A DNA stretch of 64,000 bases from the NCBI GenBank assembly GCA_964034945.1, contig OZ035962.1, positions 113,895,234-113,959,233 of the forward strand, read 5' to 3'. Origin of the DNA: Chrysopilus asiliformis (taxonomy: Eukaryota; Arthropoda; Insecta; Diptera; Rhagionidae). A program made the position numbers and the translations under genes. Shown piece by piece: positions 24,174 through 36,440 of this stretch; position 1 is the stretch's first letter; every line of letters begins with the position of its first letter. The notes beneath the pieces were generated by a model. That model saw only the letters and a list, made by a program, of their open reading frames with translations, was not told where the DNA came from and did not search any database.

Positions 24174-27100
24174 ATGGCCACTGACTTGGGAACATCTAAT
24201 CCAGGCCTAAATGAAACTGATTCGCCTCATCAGAAACCAATCGAAGATCAAAAATGTCCAGATGAATGTGACGTAGCGAATCATTCGATCGCACATTCAC
24301 ACGAAAATGAATACGATGAAACCCTGGGCTTTCCCGATTCCTTGACGATCCTGTCAATGGGTGAAGGAAATCCAGTTCTTGTCGAACGGAAATGCAGTGA
24401 CGATGAATTCGACAGCATTGTACCTGAAATAGAAATTCCATTTACAACAATCTACAGTACACCAATAAAATTTAATTCGTTCCAAAGAAGAGTCTTTATA
24501 CCAGGCGTTGATATTTACGTACAAATCATCGACAATGAAAGAAATTTCACCACTCATCTTTTAAATCCTAATTTGTAAGTTGATATTTGAACATCCAACA
24601 ATTGAGAAGGACTAAACTGTTTACTATTTTTAGATACACAATTCAAATGACCCATGGGCCTTTCACATGGACAATAAAAAAACGCTACAAACACTTCAAC
24701 GCATTACACCAACAATTACGAGTATTTCGCGCCTCTCTAAATTTCCCATTTCCTAGTCGAAGTCACAAAGAGAAACGTGCTAGTTTCCGAAATACATATC
24801 AGCTCGAGGATCAAACGAAGGAAGCCGCACCCAACAATAAAAAGAAACGGAAATCAGCACTGCCACGATTTCCCAATCGTCCAGAAACACTGGTCACTGT
24901 AGAAATGATACCAACAAGAATCAAACAACTCGAAGAGTATTTATCGAATTTGCTCAAAATTAGCCTGTATCGAAATCATATCGAAACGGTAAAATAAATA
25001 TCGATTTTTTTCGAGCAAATAAAATTTATTATTTGTAAATTGATTTTAGATAAACTTCTTAGAAGTATCACAAATCTCCTTCATTCCATCACTCGGAGAG
25101 AAAGGAAAGGAGGCACCAATTCTTAAAAGGACTGGATCAACACGGCCGGGACAGGCGGGTTGCAATTGCTTTGGATGTTTGCAAAATAATTGCTGTGTTA
25201 GGTGCAACTATTTTTGTTCGGATGTGATCTGCGGAAAGTGGAGGAATCGATGGTTTTTCGTGAAGGAAACATGTTGCGGTTACATTCGACCAAGCGATGG
25301 GGAAATTAGGTTCGTCGAATTTGTTTTATCAAAACAAAATATTTAAAATGTTGGCCCTCATTCTGATAGACTCGCCTGTAATTTCGCTTACTTTATCTCA
25401 CTTTATTTTTTCGTAATACACAACTTTTTACAAAGGAAATTCGTTTTAAAAACAATGAACGCCAATTGTGGCAGATTATGTGAAAGTTGCGATTCGAAGG
25501 AGAGTCGTGTCTATCAGAATCGGGGCAGTTGACTAACAAATTACTAAACAAATAATTCTCAATTGTAGGTCTGTAATATTATTCGATCAAGGCTTTGATA
25601 TATCGACGGGAATGTACAGCACTGGAATGCGGAATGGCCTACAAGTGCTGACGTCTAATAGGCACGTGGTTTTGAAATGTTGGACTCGAAGAAAAGCGAA
25701 AGAATGGATGAATCACTTGAAATTGATCGCTAACACTACGGGTAAATATTTTTCCAATTGTATTTTTATGTACTTTTCTAAAATTTTTGTGGCAAATCTG
25801 CTGAATGATAATATTTGTAAATCTTAACGTCATTAGTTTAATGGCATCACATTTGGTATATCATGGGAAATTTTTTATTGTAAAATAAACAAAATAGAAT
25901 CAGTAATTGAGATTTTGCAATACTATTTATATGATTCACACGTTGAAATCACACGTTTTCGACCCATATCATATATGTTTATTTTTAAAATACTTTCTTT
26001 TGAAAAATTACTTAACCGACGAAAAAACTAGAAAACTTTTTCACATGCTTTTGTTGAGAGAATGGAATTCATTTGATATTTTGTTCAAAGCTGAATATTG
26101 GGTTCTGTTCATCAGTATTAGGGGAAATAAAGTGTTCTCTTTGAATATTGTGTTCAATTGAGGAATTTGTTTCACATTCACATTGTTTTTTACTTTTTTC
26201 TACGGAGTATAATAAAGTATTGTTTTTGATAATATTTTGATTATTTTTTTGGAAAATGCTCAAGATATTCTCCGCGCCTGAGTGGCGATTTTAGTTTTTA
26301 AAACGCATACAAACCAGTATGAGACCTGCTAACGAAGTGTATTTCGACTTACTTATTTACTACCGGCTTTTATCTACTTAAATTTACTCCGATGAACTCT
26401 CAAATACTATTACAAATGTGTTTTAAAAACTCAAATTGCCATTATTCTGCATGTTTGCCAACGCGATGCGCGGACGCCACTGGATGAAGGCAGCAATCTT
26501 CAAATCAGAAGCGGGATTGAAACACATTTATCGGAGAAATTTCGAGTGTGAACTCGAAAAACCATTTTTCATATGTTTTGCTAATACAAAGCGTAGATAT
26601 ACAAAAAATCTTTAAAGTAAAAAAATCAAACTGTGGTGGGATTTGAGATCGATTTCTGAAAGTCAAAAATACTGAAGTTCAGGCATTCCACCTACCAGCA
26701 ATCGGCGCAGCTGCGAAACCTCTGTAAACATTAAGGATCTATTAAATGCTTTTAAAAGATAAAACCAACATATATAATATAGATATAGAAAGATATCAGT
26801 TTTTGAGAATTTATTAATAATTAAAGTAAATTTTTTTAGCCAGAGATTTTACGAGTCCAAATCCACATATGTCCTTCGCTCCTGTCCGAGCATCTGTACA
26901 AGCTGGATGGTTTGTTGATGGATCGAGCTACATGAGTGCCGTTGCAGATGCCCTGGAAGGTGCCAGCGAAGAAATTTACATCGCCGATTGGTGGCTAAGT
27001 CCAGAAATTTACATGAAACGGCCAGCAATCGATGGAGATTACTGGAGATTGGATACAATTCTACAAAGAAAAGCTGTAAGCTTAAAAAATAGCTTCTTTT

Positions 27101-30100
27101 AATGTTGATATTATGTTAACAATATTAATTTAATTTATTTTTCAGCTTCAAGGTGTCCGGATATTCATTTTATTGTACAAAGAAGTGGAAATGGCATTAG
27201 GCATCAACAGTTACTACAGCAAGCAGAAATTAGTTGAAAGCCATGAGAATATTAAAGTAAATTTCCAGCTTTATTTTTTTTTAAATTGACATGATAATTC
27301 CGTACATGTTTTTAGGTGATACGTCATCCAGATCATGCCCGCGTGGGCGTCTTCTTTTGGGCTCATCACGAGAAAATCGTCGTCGTTGATCAGACGTATG
27401 CATTCATTGGGGGTATTGATTTATGTTACGGCCGTTGGGATGATTTCCGTCATCGTTTAACAGATTTGGGCAGTATTACAACTTCCAGTAACACTGGAAG
27501 CATACAGCGAAAGTATTTAAAAGATTCACTACATTCAATATTAGTAACGAACGCTGTTTTGAGTAGAACCAATGCATTCTTCACTGATGTCGATTCAGCG
27601 CTGGGATCGCAGGCGTCGTCACGGAATGTTAGCGTGAAGATACGCGAGAGTCAGAAACGTATTCCAATTTTAGAGCCAGGCGATAAGCTGCTGATGCCAC
27701 CGTCCACGAGTTATGGTGGAATGCCAGACAATATCAAACAGAATACACCGGAAATGGAGCGGAAGAATCTAACGGATAAGTTTAAAGATAATTTGAGGAA
27801 GGGAAAGGATCTTATGCAGAGGCTAACTTCGTCTGATGGAAATGTTAATGAGGAGAAGAGTCCGGATCCGAAGAAAACCCCCAAGGATAAACATTTGTTT
27901 TTTTCTGGAACAGAGTTGGAAGAAGGTCGAAAGGGGGGATATGAAGATCCGACTCCATTCCAAACGCAAATCCTAACCAGTCTTGATGGACAAGCGAAAT
28001 TTTGGTTTGGCAAAGATTACACGAATTTTATTATGAAAGATTTTGTCAATCTCGACGCTCCTTACGTTGGTGAGATTATCTTTAGCCATTTATCTTTTAT
28101 TTGTTGAGTTTTTCAATAATTTTTCAAATTGTTTTCTTTCAAAATAATTTTAAGTTATCAATAAATCATATTTTGCAAATATTTCCCAGATTTAGTTGAT
28201 CGAAAAACAACACCGCGAATGCCTTGGCATGATATCGGAGCCGTGGTCCTTGGAACAGCGGCCCGAGATGTCGCTCGACACTTTATTCAACGTTGGAATG
28301 CAACAAAATTAGAAAAAATGCGCGAGAATCAGGTGCGTGAATTTATAAAGCGAAGCATTGAGTACCTTATTTTGATAATCAATCACTTTGGCAATGATTT
28401 ACCATGCCAAGAGAGGCAGGGAAAATACAAATTCCGAAGTGTACTTTTGTACAGGAAATACACAAAGTAATTTCTGATTATCTTATCGCGAAATTTGACA
28501 CTCAACGTATGTAGTGTCTCTCAGTTATTACGGTTGTTTTCCGTGTAATCTAATCGAATTCAGTTTTGCGTTAGTACGACGGTTTTAATATTTTTTTTCA
28601 TTCACTTCGATTGATTAAATTTATTACGAAATTAATAAATAAGACAAATTCGTTTTGTTTATCAATGAAATCCGTTTCGTTATTTAAATCTATGTAAATA
28701 TTTTTGATAGGCGATAACAGTTTTATGATTTGTTTTTATTTCGCTATGTTAGAATATCGTTGTTTATGACGAATTATATATGATTTTTTTTAGGGATAGG
28801 AGATTTGTTTTGTTTGTAAAAAATCCGTATCATATTTATAACTTCATTATTTCTGATTTTTACTTTCTTATACGCAGTAAAAGTTATTGTATTTATGAAA
28901 AATTTTGACTTCTTTATTTTGCCTGAAAAACATTTCCCGATTTCGACCATGTCAGCATGCAAGATTAAATTAAGAAAATGATAATCCCTACAGCTTCGCT
29001 ATTTTTATTCCTTCTCGAGAAAAAACGCATCACGCTAATTTTCATGATGGAACCTTCCCTCCACCCCTCTTTATCAAGCTTTATCGCGATTTTTTGCATG
29101 GAGCTTATAGTACTGCCGTTACACTACCGCAGGCCCCCCACAACCTCACGTGTGGCGTATTTTATGGACAATCCCAAAATTAAAATTCAATTTTTTTAAA
29201 CCATCAGTCTAGTAGTATGTCTCACCTTAATATGTGAACTATTTCATTTTGCCAAATTTATTGCAAACTAACGGGTTTTTTGTAAAAAAAAAAAACTTAT
29301 CATGGACGTAGAAAAGATATTAGAATTTTCTACATTTTTGCCTTTTACCATAATTGGTGTTGAGTTTGTTTAATTTTAGTTAATTAAACAATTCTGTTGC
29401 GTTTGAAACACATTTATCATCCTTGGAACATTTTATATACATATACTAGCTTTTTCCTCACTTGATTTTATAATAATTTTCTTGTGATGATCTTTTATAC
29501 AGCTAACTAGTCATAATTTTACAATATTTTATACAGTAAAACAACTTTGTCTGTCCTAAAGTATTATTTAGTCCGTGTGTTATATTTTTTGCCCGTCATC
29601 GCACTTTTCTTTACCGTTACACATTTTGTAATTTATTTTAATACTTGTGTATTATGTACATAATCATAACCCCTTTATTAGGATGTTGTCGTAGGCTTAA
29701 AACATGTGACAGGTTTATAGAGTGATAGGCGCGGGGTGTAGAGTTATATTGAGAAAATCATGTGCTGTGCACTTTTTATTAATATTTAAATTTATAAAAC
29801 AGCTTTATTGATGTTATTAAAAACTAATTTAATTCAATTTCAGGCCTTCCCATATTTAATGCCGAAAAGCTACACCGATATAAAAATTTTCGATAGGCTC
29901 CTTAAAGTCCCATTAAATCGTGTAACATGCCAAGTGCTGCGCAGCGTTTCGAGCTGGAGTTGCGGTTTTATTGAGCAGGACTTGGTTGAACAAAGTATCC
30001 ATGACGCCTACATTCAGACGATAACAAAAGCACAGCACTATATTTACATAGAGAATCAATTCTTCATTACATTACAGATGGGCAACGGTAATGTTCGAAA

Positions 30101-32174
30101 TCAAATTGGGGAGACACTGTTCAAGCGGATTGTAAGAGCTTACAAGTAATTTACAACTAAAAATTTAGTTGATTTAATTGCAATTTTAAATAAAATCCTT
30201 TTTGGAAATTTCAGGGAAGGCAAAACATTTAGAGTTTATGTAGTGATGCCACTTTTACCAGGATTCGAAGGCGACGTTGGTGGCACCAGTGGAAATTCAC
30301 TACGAGCCATCACTCACTGGAATTATGCTTCGATTTCAAGGTAAAGTTTTCAGAAGTGATTTTCAAGCCAAACGCAGACAGACCGAACTTGTATTTTATA
30401 TACTGTCTATAGCTCAAAACATAACAAAAGCTATAATTGCCAATCTGGCAATTATTGAAAACCCGTATGGTGATTTAAGTGAACAGCGAACAGTTGTATC
30501 AAAATTCCACTTTGAAGTCAAATTTTCCAATAAGATTTTTTAAAATTTATTCCAATCGGATTTTGATGTATGGAAGTTTTATGTAGAATCATGTCCTAAA
30601 CAACTTTTGTTCTTGCACTTTTTTGATAAGATGCACCGTTTTTGAGATATTCGCAAAAAACGTTTTCGTTCATATGGGGGGTACCCCCCGCAATGGTCCA
30701 TTTTTGCCCATTAACGAACTTAGCCTCACATTTTACGAAAAACGGATCTGTGCAAAATTTCAAGTCTCTAGTGCGCCCGCAATCCGCGCCACAGACAGAC
30801 AGACGGACGGACGGACGGACGGACATGCTAAATTCAACTTTTTTCATCATTCTAAACACACTGGTGTAATTCATTTTTATGTCCGATGACGGGATCTTGG
30901 CGTTACAAACGGTAAGGCAAAGTTAATATACCCTTTGGTTTCACCATACGGGTATAAAAAGCAATTAGGTGCGATTTGCACCAATAAAACTAAGCATCTT
31001 ATGTCCAATTTAAATTATTTAAGTGAAGAATTTCTGAGACTTTATTAGGCATAATACCGCGGCAACACCACTACTCCTAAATTTGTGACGTATTTAATTG
31101 ACAGCGTCTCACATATAAACTAGATTTTAGGATTATGATTTTTAATGTTTCCACAAAGAATTCTCTAAATTTTTACGATATCAATAACGGCAATTTCAGG
31201 GGAAAAGAATCGATTTTAACGCGTTTAAAAGATGCAGGAATTGAAGATACCAGCGAATACATTTCATTTCATAGCCTACGAACAAATGCAATACTCGATA
31301 ATTGTCCGGTCACAGAATTAATTTATGTTCATTCGAAACTTTTGATTGCTGACGATCGTGTTATGATTTGCGGATCGGCAAATATCAACGATAGATCAAT
31401 GATTGGCAAACGGGATTCCGAAGTGGCTGTTATTATCACCGTAAGTTCTATTACGAATAATTAAAATTATTTTAATTTTCTTCATTGTATTTTTAGGATG
31501 AAGAATTCGAAGATGGTCGAATGAATGGTGAAACTTTCCCAAGCGGAATCTTCGCTGGACGATTACGAAAGTATTTATTTAGGGAACATTTAGGTAAATT
31601 GATTTAAAAATTTCACTCTTCCATCATTTAGTTATTTAAAAATAACAGAAATCATTAAAAACTGCGCCAAGGTAATCTTATTGTATATTAAAAATTTTGT
31701 TTTACTTTAGGATTACTGGAACCGGACCCAGAACGGATGCGAATCGATGTTACTGATCCAATTATTGATGCATTTTGGAATGGCATTTGGAAACGAACAT
31801 CGCGACGAAATACCGAAATCTACGATGAGGTTTTCAAATGCATACCAACAGATCACGTGACGACTTTCGCAGGTTTAAGGAAGTACCAAGAGGAATCAGC
31901 GATGTGCAAAGTTGATCCAGAGCGAGCTTTGAGAAGGATTAGCTACATTCAAGTAAGAGATCATATCATATAGATAACATTTTTAAGTTCCTGAACAATT
32001 TCACCAGATTTTTTTAATTTGGCTTCCACCGCATCATATACATTGTTAATTTGTTCTTTTTCGTAATTTTAGGGGAATCTGGTGCATTTACCATTATTAT
32101 TTTTAAATCAAGAGACATTAACGCCACCAGGAACAAGTAAAGAAGGACTCATTCCAACGTCTGTATGGACATAA
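24174..32174 (+). CDS. Pld: Phospholipase D (PX-PH-HKD type), 14 coding exons, 1180 aa
   Basis: Exons: 24174-24574, 24634-24988, 25050-25309, 25569-25741, 26840-27075, 27146-27256, 27316-28069, 28190-28332, 29844-30145, 30215-30340, 31200-31440, 31497-31593, 31711-31952 and 32073-32174. All junctions are GT-AG, and phases sum to an open 1180-aa frame. The enzyme hydrolyses phosphatidylcholine to phosphatidic acid and choline at Golgi, endosomal and plasma membranes. Residues about 133-252 are PX-like ([12 protein letters not shown]). Residues about 253-396 are a cysteine-rich segment plus PH domain ([18 protein letters not shown]). The first catalytic HKD is H530-x-K532-x4-D537, and the second is H998-x-K1000-x4-D1005, followed by [17 protein letters not shown]. 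The motif IYIENQFF and the C-terminus VPTSVWT-like (IPTSVWT) are family hallmarks. A variable loop (about 545-720) separates the catalytic halves, as in PLD1. The ATG at 24174 follows an acceptor ending at 24168. The enzyme appears intact. Confidence 0.96.
25742..26839 (+). other. Pld intron 4
   Basis: About 1.1 kb between donor GTAAAT and acceptor TTTTTTTAG. It contains a short piece of repeat family A (about 26188-26225, TTTTTACTTTTTT then AGTATAATAAAGTATTG). No additional exon is apparent. The open frame at 25907-26161 lacks splice context and motifs. Confidence 0.8.
28333..29843 (+). other. Pld intron 8, carrying a repeat family A copy
   Basis: About 1.5 kb between donor GTGCGT and acceptor TTCAATTTCAG. 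The middle (about 28850-29370) is repeat family A in the same orientation as the gene: TTTTTACTTTCTTATACG, CTTCTTTATTTTGCCTGAA and GCAAACTAACGGG. This insertion accounts for its being the longest intron in the gene. Confidence 0.8.
28850..29370 (+). repeat. Repeat family A, copy in Pld intron 8
   Basis: Its head module (TTTTTACTTTCTTATAC, AAAGTTATTGTATTTATGAA, TTTATTTTGCCTGAA) and tail module (TTATTGCAAACTAACGGG) match the copy at 3287-4300, with the TCTG tract missing. Confidence 0.65.
30415..30960 (+). mobile_element. Repeat family B, copy 1 (in Pld intron 10)
   Basis: It shares about 90% identity by eye with 38763-39344 over its full length. It starts CAAAACATAACAAAAGCTAT and ends CATACGGGTATAAAAA. 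ACCCGTATGGTGA, about 50 bp from the left end, is the exact reverse complement of TCACCATACGGGT at the right end. A (GACA/GACG)n tract sits in the middle. There is no coding capacity, although accidental open frames occur on both strands. It is probably a non-autonomous transposon. Confidence 0.75.
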
Positions 32175-32500
32175 TGAAAGAAACTTCCGATTACATTTTA
32201 ATAGTTTAGGTGTCAAAGCAATTGGGAACGACAAAAATAAAGTCTCAATTATCTTAAGCAAATACTATACATATTAGCTTAATTAAGTGCCTTTTATCAG
32301 GTTAAAAGAGGATTTTTTTTAGATTTTTATTATAACTTTTGTCTACTTATAAAACGAAAATGTTTAAAAAAAAAACAACGCACAAAGCAGTATTTTTATA
32401 TATTTTAATTTATGGAGACCACATATTTTAATGCTTTTATTTTATACGAAAATTTATTGTTTTACACAAAGTGTTCTTTTTAATATAAGCCTAATATTTG

Positions 32501-32506
32501 AATAAA
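32501..32506 (+). terminator. Candidate poly(A) signal of Pld
   Basis: AATAAA lies about 330 bp after the Pld stop, followed by T-rich sequence. Another AATAAA-containing string lies nearer (about 32235), so the true end could be earlier. Confidence 0.45.
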
Positions 32507-33211
32507 TGATAATCATCTTTTATTTTCATTTTATATGACTTATTTTCGTTGCTGTGATAAAATTTCGAAACAATTGGGTACTGTTGTGATGTAAGTACAA
32601 GTTTGCAATTAAAAAAACTACGAACCATAGGAAAATCCGATAATTGTGGAGTTTATTTTATATAAGTGGGGCAGAAAACTTTAAACAATATCTACCATGT
32701 ACTCTGGTTTTTAAGCGTTTTTATGTTGCCTCTCTTCCTCAGCAACTTTTGACAGTTATTTTAATAACAAGGCATCTTGTTATCCCTGTGGAATTGTAAT
32801 TTCCTCTTGATTTAATTAAAATCGTTTGTACAATTCTGTAATTTTTAGATTTAAAATTATACCAGGCGCAATTTCAACAAAAAGATCTGGCAATGTCATT
32901 AAAAAATCGGTATTTTTGGAGGTTTGGTATTTTGGGCCTTGTGCGGAGTCCGTGCGTATCGGAATCGACGGGTATGCTTTTTACAATAACAACAAACCAT
33001 CATGACTTCGAAAAAAGTTGCGGGAAAATATTTGAAATTTTCATTAATTGTCACAAGTAATTACCGCAATAACTGCAATTAGTTAACATAAGTATAATAG
33101 GGGGTATTTCCTTCTCCACGTAAAACCATCGCAAACTCGAAATCTAAGTTTTTAGCCCAGTTTGCGACGGTTTTCCGAGGTGAAGTCAATTCCGCCAATA
33201 TTTATGACTAA

Positions 33212-33320
33212 TGGGGCTATTCACGAATGTAAATGTATCTGCAACTGTAACTTTACATGTTCCACATGATCCACACTAATTTTACATTAGATTCCAAATT
33301 GGTATTCACAAACTGTAACT
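33212..33320 (+). mobile_element. Truncated Harbinger-like MITE
   Basis: It is preceded by TAA and begins TGGGGCTATTCACGAATG. About 109 bp are nearly identical to the left end of the 33430-33875 element. It then breaks off into unrelated sequence, and no right end is present. Confidence 0.7.
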
Positions 33321-33429
33321 GTAGTCTTGTTCCAATTTGATTTGTAATTCCTTCTCATCGTTGGAAAATAAGAAACTTTTTGTTTAGTTTCATGAAACCT
33401 AAATCAACTACCGCAAACGGATAAACTAA

Positions 33430-33875
33430 TGGGGCTATTCACGAATGTAAATGTATCTGCAACTGTAACTTTACATGTTCCACATGATTCATACTAATTT
33501 TACATTAGATTCCAAATTGGTATTCACAAACTGTAACTGAATAATAGGGATTCCTGACAGTTGCTTCTTCTGAACTGTATAACAAATCGTATAAACATTT
33601 CTTTCTAAGTATTTTTATTTAACTTACTCAGAATCTTCTTCCCATCCATTATACAACAATATTAAGTCCGACATATTTCCTTTATTCTTAAAATTTTGCA
33701 TTTTTCTTAAAAAATGTAACCTTATGGATAAGTTTTCTCTCGGCATAAACTTACAGATGATTTGACAGCTAGTTACAGATACAGAATGTCAAAGTTACAG
33801 TTTGTGAATAGCAAAGTGGACTGAAAATGTAAAGTTACAGATACAGAGCAATCTTACATTTTAAGAATAGGCCCA
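33430..33875 (+). mobile_element. Harbinger/Tourist-like MITE, 446 bp, copy 1
   Basis: The ends are TGGGGCTATTC and GAATAGGCCCA, imperfect terminal inverted repeats that share the phrase TGTAACTTTACAT further in. The element is flanked by TAA on both sides (33427-33429 and 33876-33878). A TWA target duplication with GGGSCTATTC-type ends is characteristic of PIF/Harbinger MITEs. It has no coding capacity. An equal-length, near-identical copy lies in inverse orientation at 34359-34804. Confidence 0.85.
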
Positions 33876-34358
33876 TAAAGCTGGAAAGCTGATTTTTTTT
33901 TAAAATCGGAAAGGTCTTTACGACTAATTAGATTAATTTTTCTCAATGACAAGTCTTAGAATCCCAAATGATTGCAAAGCCTCTTTTTTTTTGCTCCCAT
34001 CTCTGGGTCTAATTTTACTTCCACTTCCGGGTCTAATTTTGCTTCCACTCCACCTCCGGGTCTGGGTAAATATTTTTCAGGGCGGGGGCATATCAGACGT
34101 AGAAGTTGTATAAAAATGTTTTTCCATATGTCTAAAATGGATTTTCATTGTTTTTTTTTGAGTAAAAATGGGCAAGTTTCGATGGGTTAAGGATAAAAAG
34201 GAAGTAACAGTATTTGTTTCAAACACTTTTTGGATTAAAAATTTTTTGTCCTCAAACTAATTTGTTGGATAGGCACAGTTCGCATTATAAATAGGTATGT
34301 TTTTCGGCATCTCCAATATGTCAACCGCGAACTCTATTAACCAAAATAGTTACACTAA

Positions 34359-34804
34359 TGGGCCTATTCTTAAAATGTAAGATTGCTCTGTATCTGTAAC
34401 TTTACATTTTCAGTCCACTTTGCTATTCACAAACTGTAACTTTGACATTCTGTATCTGTAACTAGCTGTCAAATCATCTGTAAGTTTATGCCGAGAGAAA
34501 ACTTATCCATAAGGTTACATTTTTTAAGAAAAATGCAAAATTTTAAGAATAAAGGAAATATGTCGGACTTAATATTGTTGTATAATGGATGGGAAGAAGA
34601 TTCTGAGTAAGTTAAATAAAAATACTTAGAAAGAAATGTTTATACGATTTGTTATACAGTTCAGAAGAAGCAACTGTCAGGAATCCCTATTATTCAGTTA
34701 CAGTTTGTGAATACCAATTTGGAATCTAATGTAAAATTAGTATGAATCATGTGGAACATGTAAAGTTACAGTTGCAGATACATTTACATTCGTGAATAGC
34801 CCCA
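34359..34804 (-). mobile_element. Harbinger/Tourist-like MITE, 446 bp, copy 2 (inverted)
   Basis: It is the reverse complement of 33430-33875 with very few differences, and is again flanked by TAA (34356-34358 and 34805-34807). Together the two form a palindrome of about 1.37 kb with a 483-bp spacer. Confidence 0.85.
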
Positions 34805-35681
34805 TAAAATAAATTTTCTTACTCATAAGAAGGACAACTTTTTTAAACTTCAGACTGTGAAAATCTAACTTATTGTATTCTGTGTCATTACCCATGTGTG
34901 CTTATCACTAATTTGGTCATAGTAACGATTTGAAAAGAAAAATACTTAAAAATTTTTTTTTAACAAAGCCACACACTTTCTTTTTTAAAAATACACAACA
35001 ATATTATTTGATACTTTTGAGTATATGTTTAAAAATATTGTTTTTACGCTTAGTTTTTGCACTTTTGGCCATCGAATTTACTTGACAAAATTGTATCAAG
35101 TAAATTTGATAAACAACTTTGAGCGGGGCCATAGAACCCTCTTGTAATAATTTATAGTTTACTATTTTTATTATCAATCGAAAGGCAACATGCATTTTAA
35201 ATCAATAAATAGTTTTTTCAACCGATTGGGATAGTGTTTAAAATTTTTTTAAAATTTAGTAAAATAATTGCGGCTTTCCGCCGCCCAAACTCAGACTTGA
35301 ATTTTATTAACTGATTTTTGTTATTTTGGCAATTATTTGTAACAATACATCAATGTTTTACATGTTTTTCGCGTTCGTTTTTCAGCTAGGCAGCTATTTT
35401 TACATATTCCGACACGCTATATCTTATAAGCTCTCTATTCAGCCAGGCTTTTAGAAAAATCTACTTCCTCGCTCTGAAATGTAGTTTTTAGAGTTTTTTC
35501 TTACCCAGTGAGCTTTTAGAGGTCTTAGACCCGAAAATTTTCCTCACATGCGAGCTCGAACTTATTCCAGGAAAATAATAAGATTCTATGGCCATTCGAT
35601 TTCAAGAATTCGGACAGAATTCACGGGGTTCTGTTTGTGTGTTTTGCGTCCTGAATCGTCGCGAACGCGGAAAGGAATAAA

Positions 35682-35705
35682 ATGGCGTTTTCGTGGAGAA
35701 ATTAG
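35682..35705 (+). promoter_or_regulatory. Possible upstream open reading frame (7 codons)
   Basis: AAAATGGCG gives a good-context ATG, ended by TAG after seven codons, in the presumed 5' leader of the exon at 36004. It would reduce translation of the main frame if included in the mRNA. The transcription start is not established. Confidence 0.35.
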
Positions 35706-36003
35706 TGGAAAAAATCCAAGTGAATAACTTTGTTGTGTGAAATCAGTATCGGAAAACAAGAAAACTGCCTGCTAAAAGCTGGCTTCGATTAACAAAACAG
35801 AAATTCGGGAAGCATCGAAAAAAGCAGCAGGAAACAGGAGGAGTCGCGTATAATAAACACAAGAAGTGGCCGCAAACAAGCAAACTCCCAGCGAAATGCG
35901 CCAATAGCAGCAGCAAACAGAAAAGGCACGGCAGCAACGGGGAGCGAGCGAAAAGCAAAAGTCTAAGGAATTTCGGAAGTCTCGGTTCGGAAATCGGTCT
36001 AAC

Positions 36004-36440
36004 ATGGTCAATAATAATAGTGCGAGTGTTGTTCAAAATCATAATCATAATAATAGTAGAAATCCAAAAAATAATAATATTGTTACAGCAAATACAAGCA
36101 GTGTTAGTGGTGTTGGTGGTTTACATAATAATAATAATAAGCGATTCAATCAGAGTGCAGCAAATAATGCTAACAAAAACCATGGATTACCACAAACAGT
36201 AGCAGCTGCTGCTTCTTCATCGTCGTCGGCGTCACTGACGGCAGCGAGTCCTACAGGAACCTCGGCAGCAGCATCCACATCGAAAGTGGCTGCGAACAGT
36301 CAGGGGGGTCGGGCGACCGGGAAATCGGAAGTGGATTTAACCAAAATGCCCATGGAGGGGCAACAGCAGCAGGAAACGGATGATAGTCGAAAGAAGAAGA
36401 GGTGCTCCGATCGATACGACTCATCCGAATCGTCCGACAG
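36004..36440 (+). CDS. First coding exon of an unidentified Asn/Ser/Ala-rich protein
   Basis: The ATG at 36004 (context CTAACATGG) opens 145 codons and then reaches a GTGAGC donor at 36441 (GAC AG|, phase 2). The sequence is low-complexity: Asn-rich (NNNSAS, HNHNN, HNNNNK), then an Ala/Ser/Thr-rich stretch, then Gln (GQQQQE). It ends in a basic-then-acidic segment, RKKKRCSDRYDSSESSDR, which may hold a nuclear localisation signal (KKKR) and phosphorylation sites. This composition is typical of insect transcription or signalling regulators. I do not recognise the gene. The upstream 300 bp are purine-rich with GC-richer patches, consistent with a 5' leader. No downstream exon was found in the remaining 27.5 kb, so the first intron may run past the window end. 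Confidence 0.65.

Larger units (their letters stand above)
32175..35680. other. Non-coding stretch between Pld and the next first exon
   Basis: It holds the Pld 3' untranslated region, three Harbinger-like MITE copies (33212-33320, 33430-33875, 34359-34804) and AT-rich sequence. It also contains a small tandem motif near 34003-34070 (GGGTCTAATTTT...CTTCCACT). The promoter of the gene beginning at 36004 presumably lies in the last few hundred bases. Confidence 0.55.

Noticed and set aside
30596..30889. Open frames on both strands, paralleled at 38974-39270
   Set aside because: They lie within repeat family B and arise from its GACG tract and shared body.
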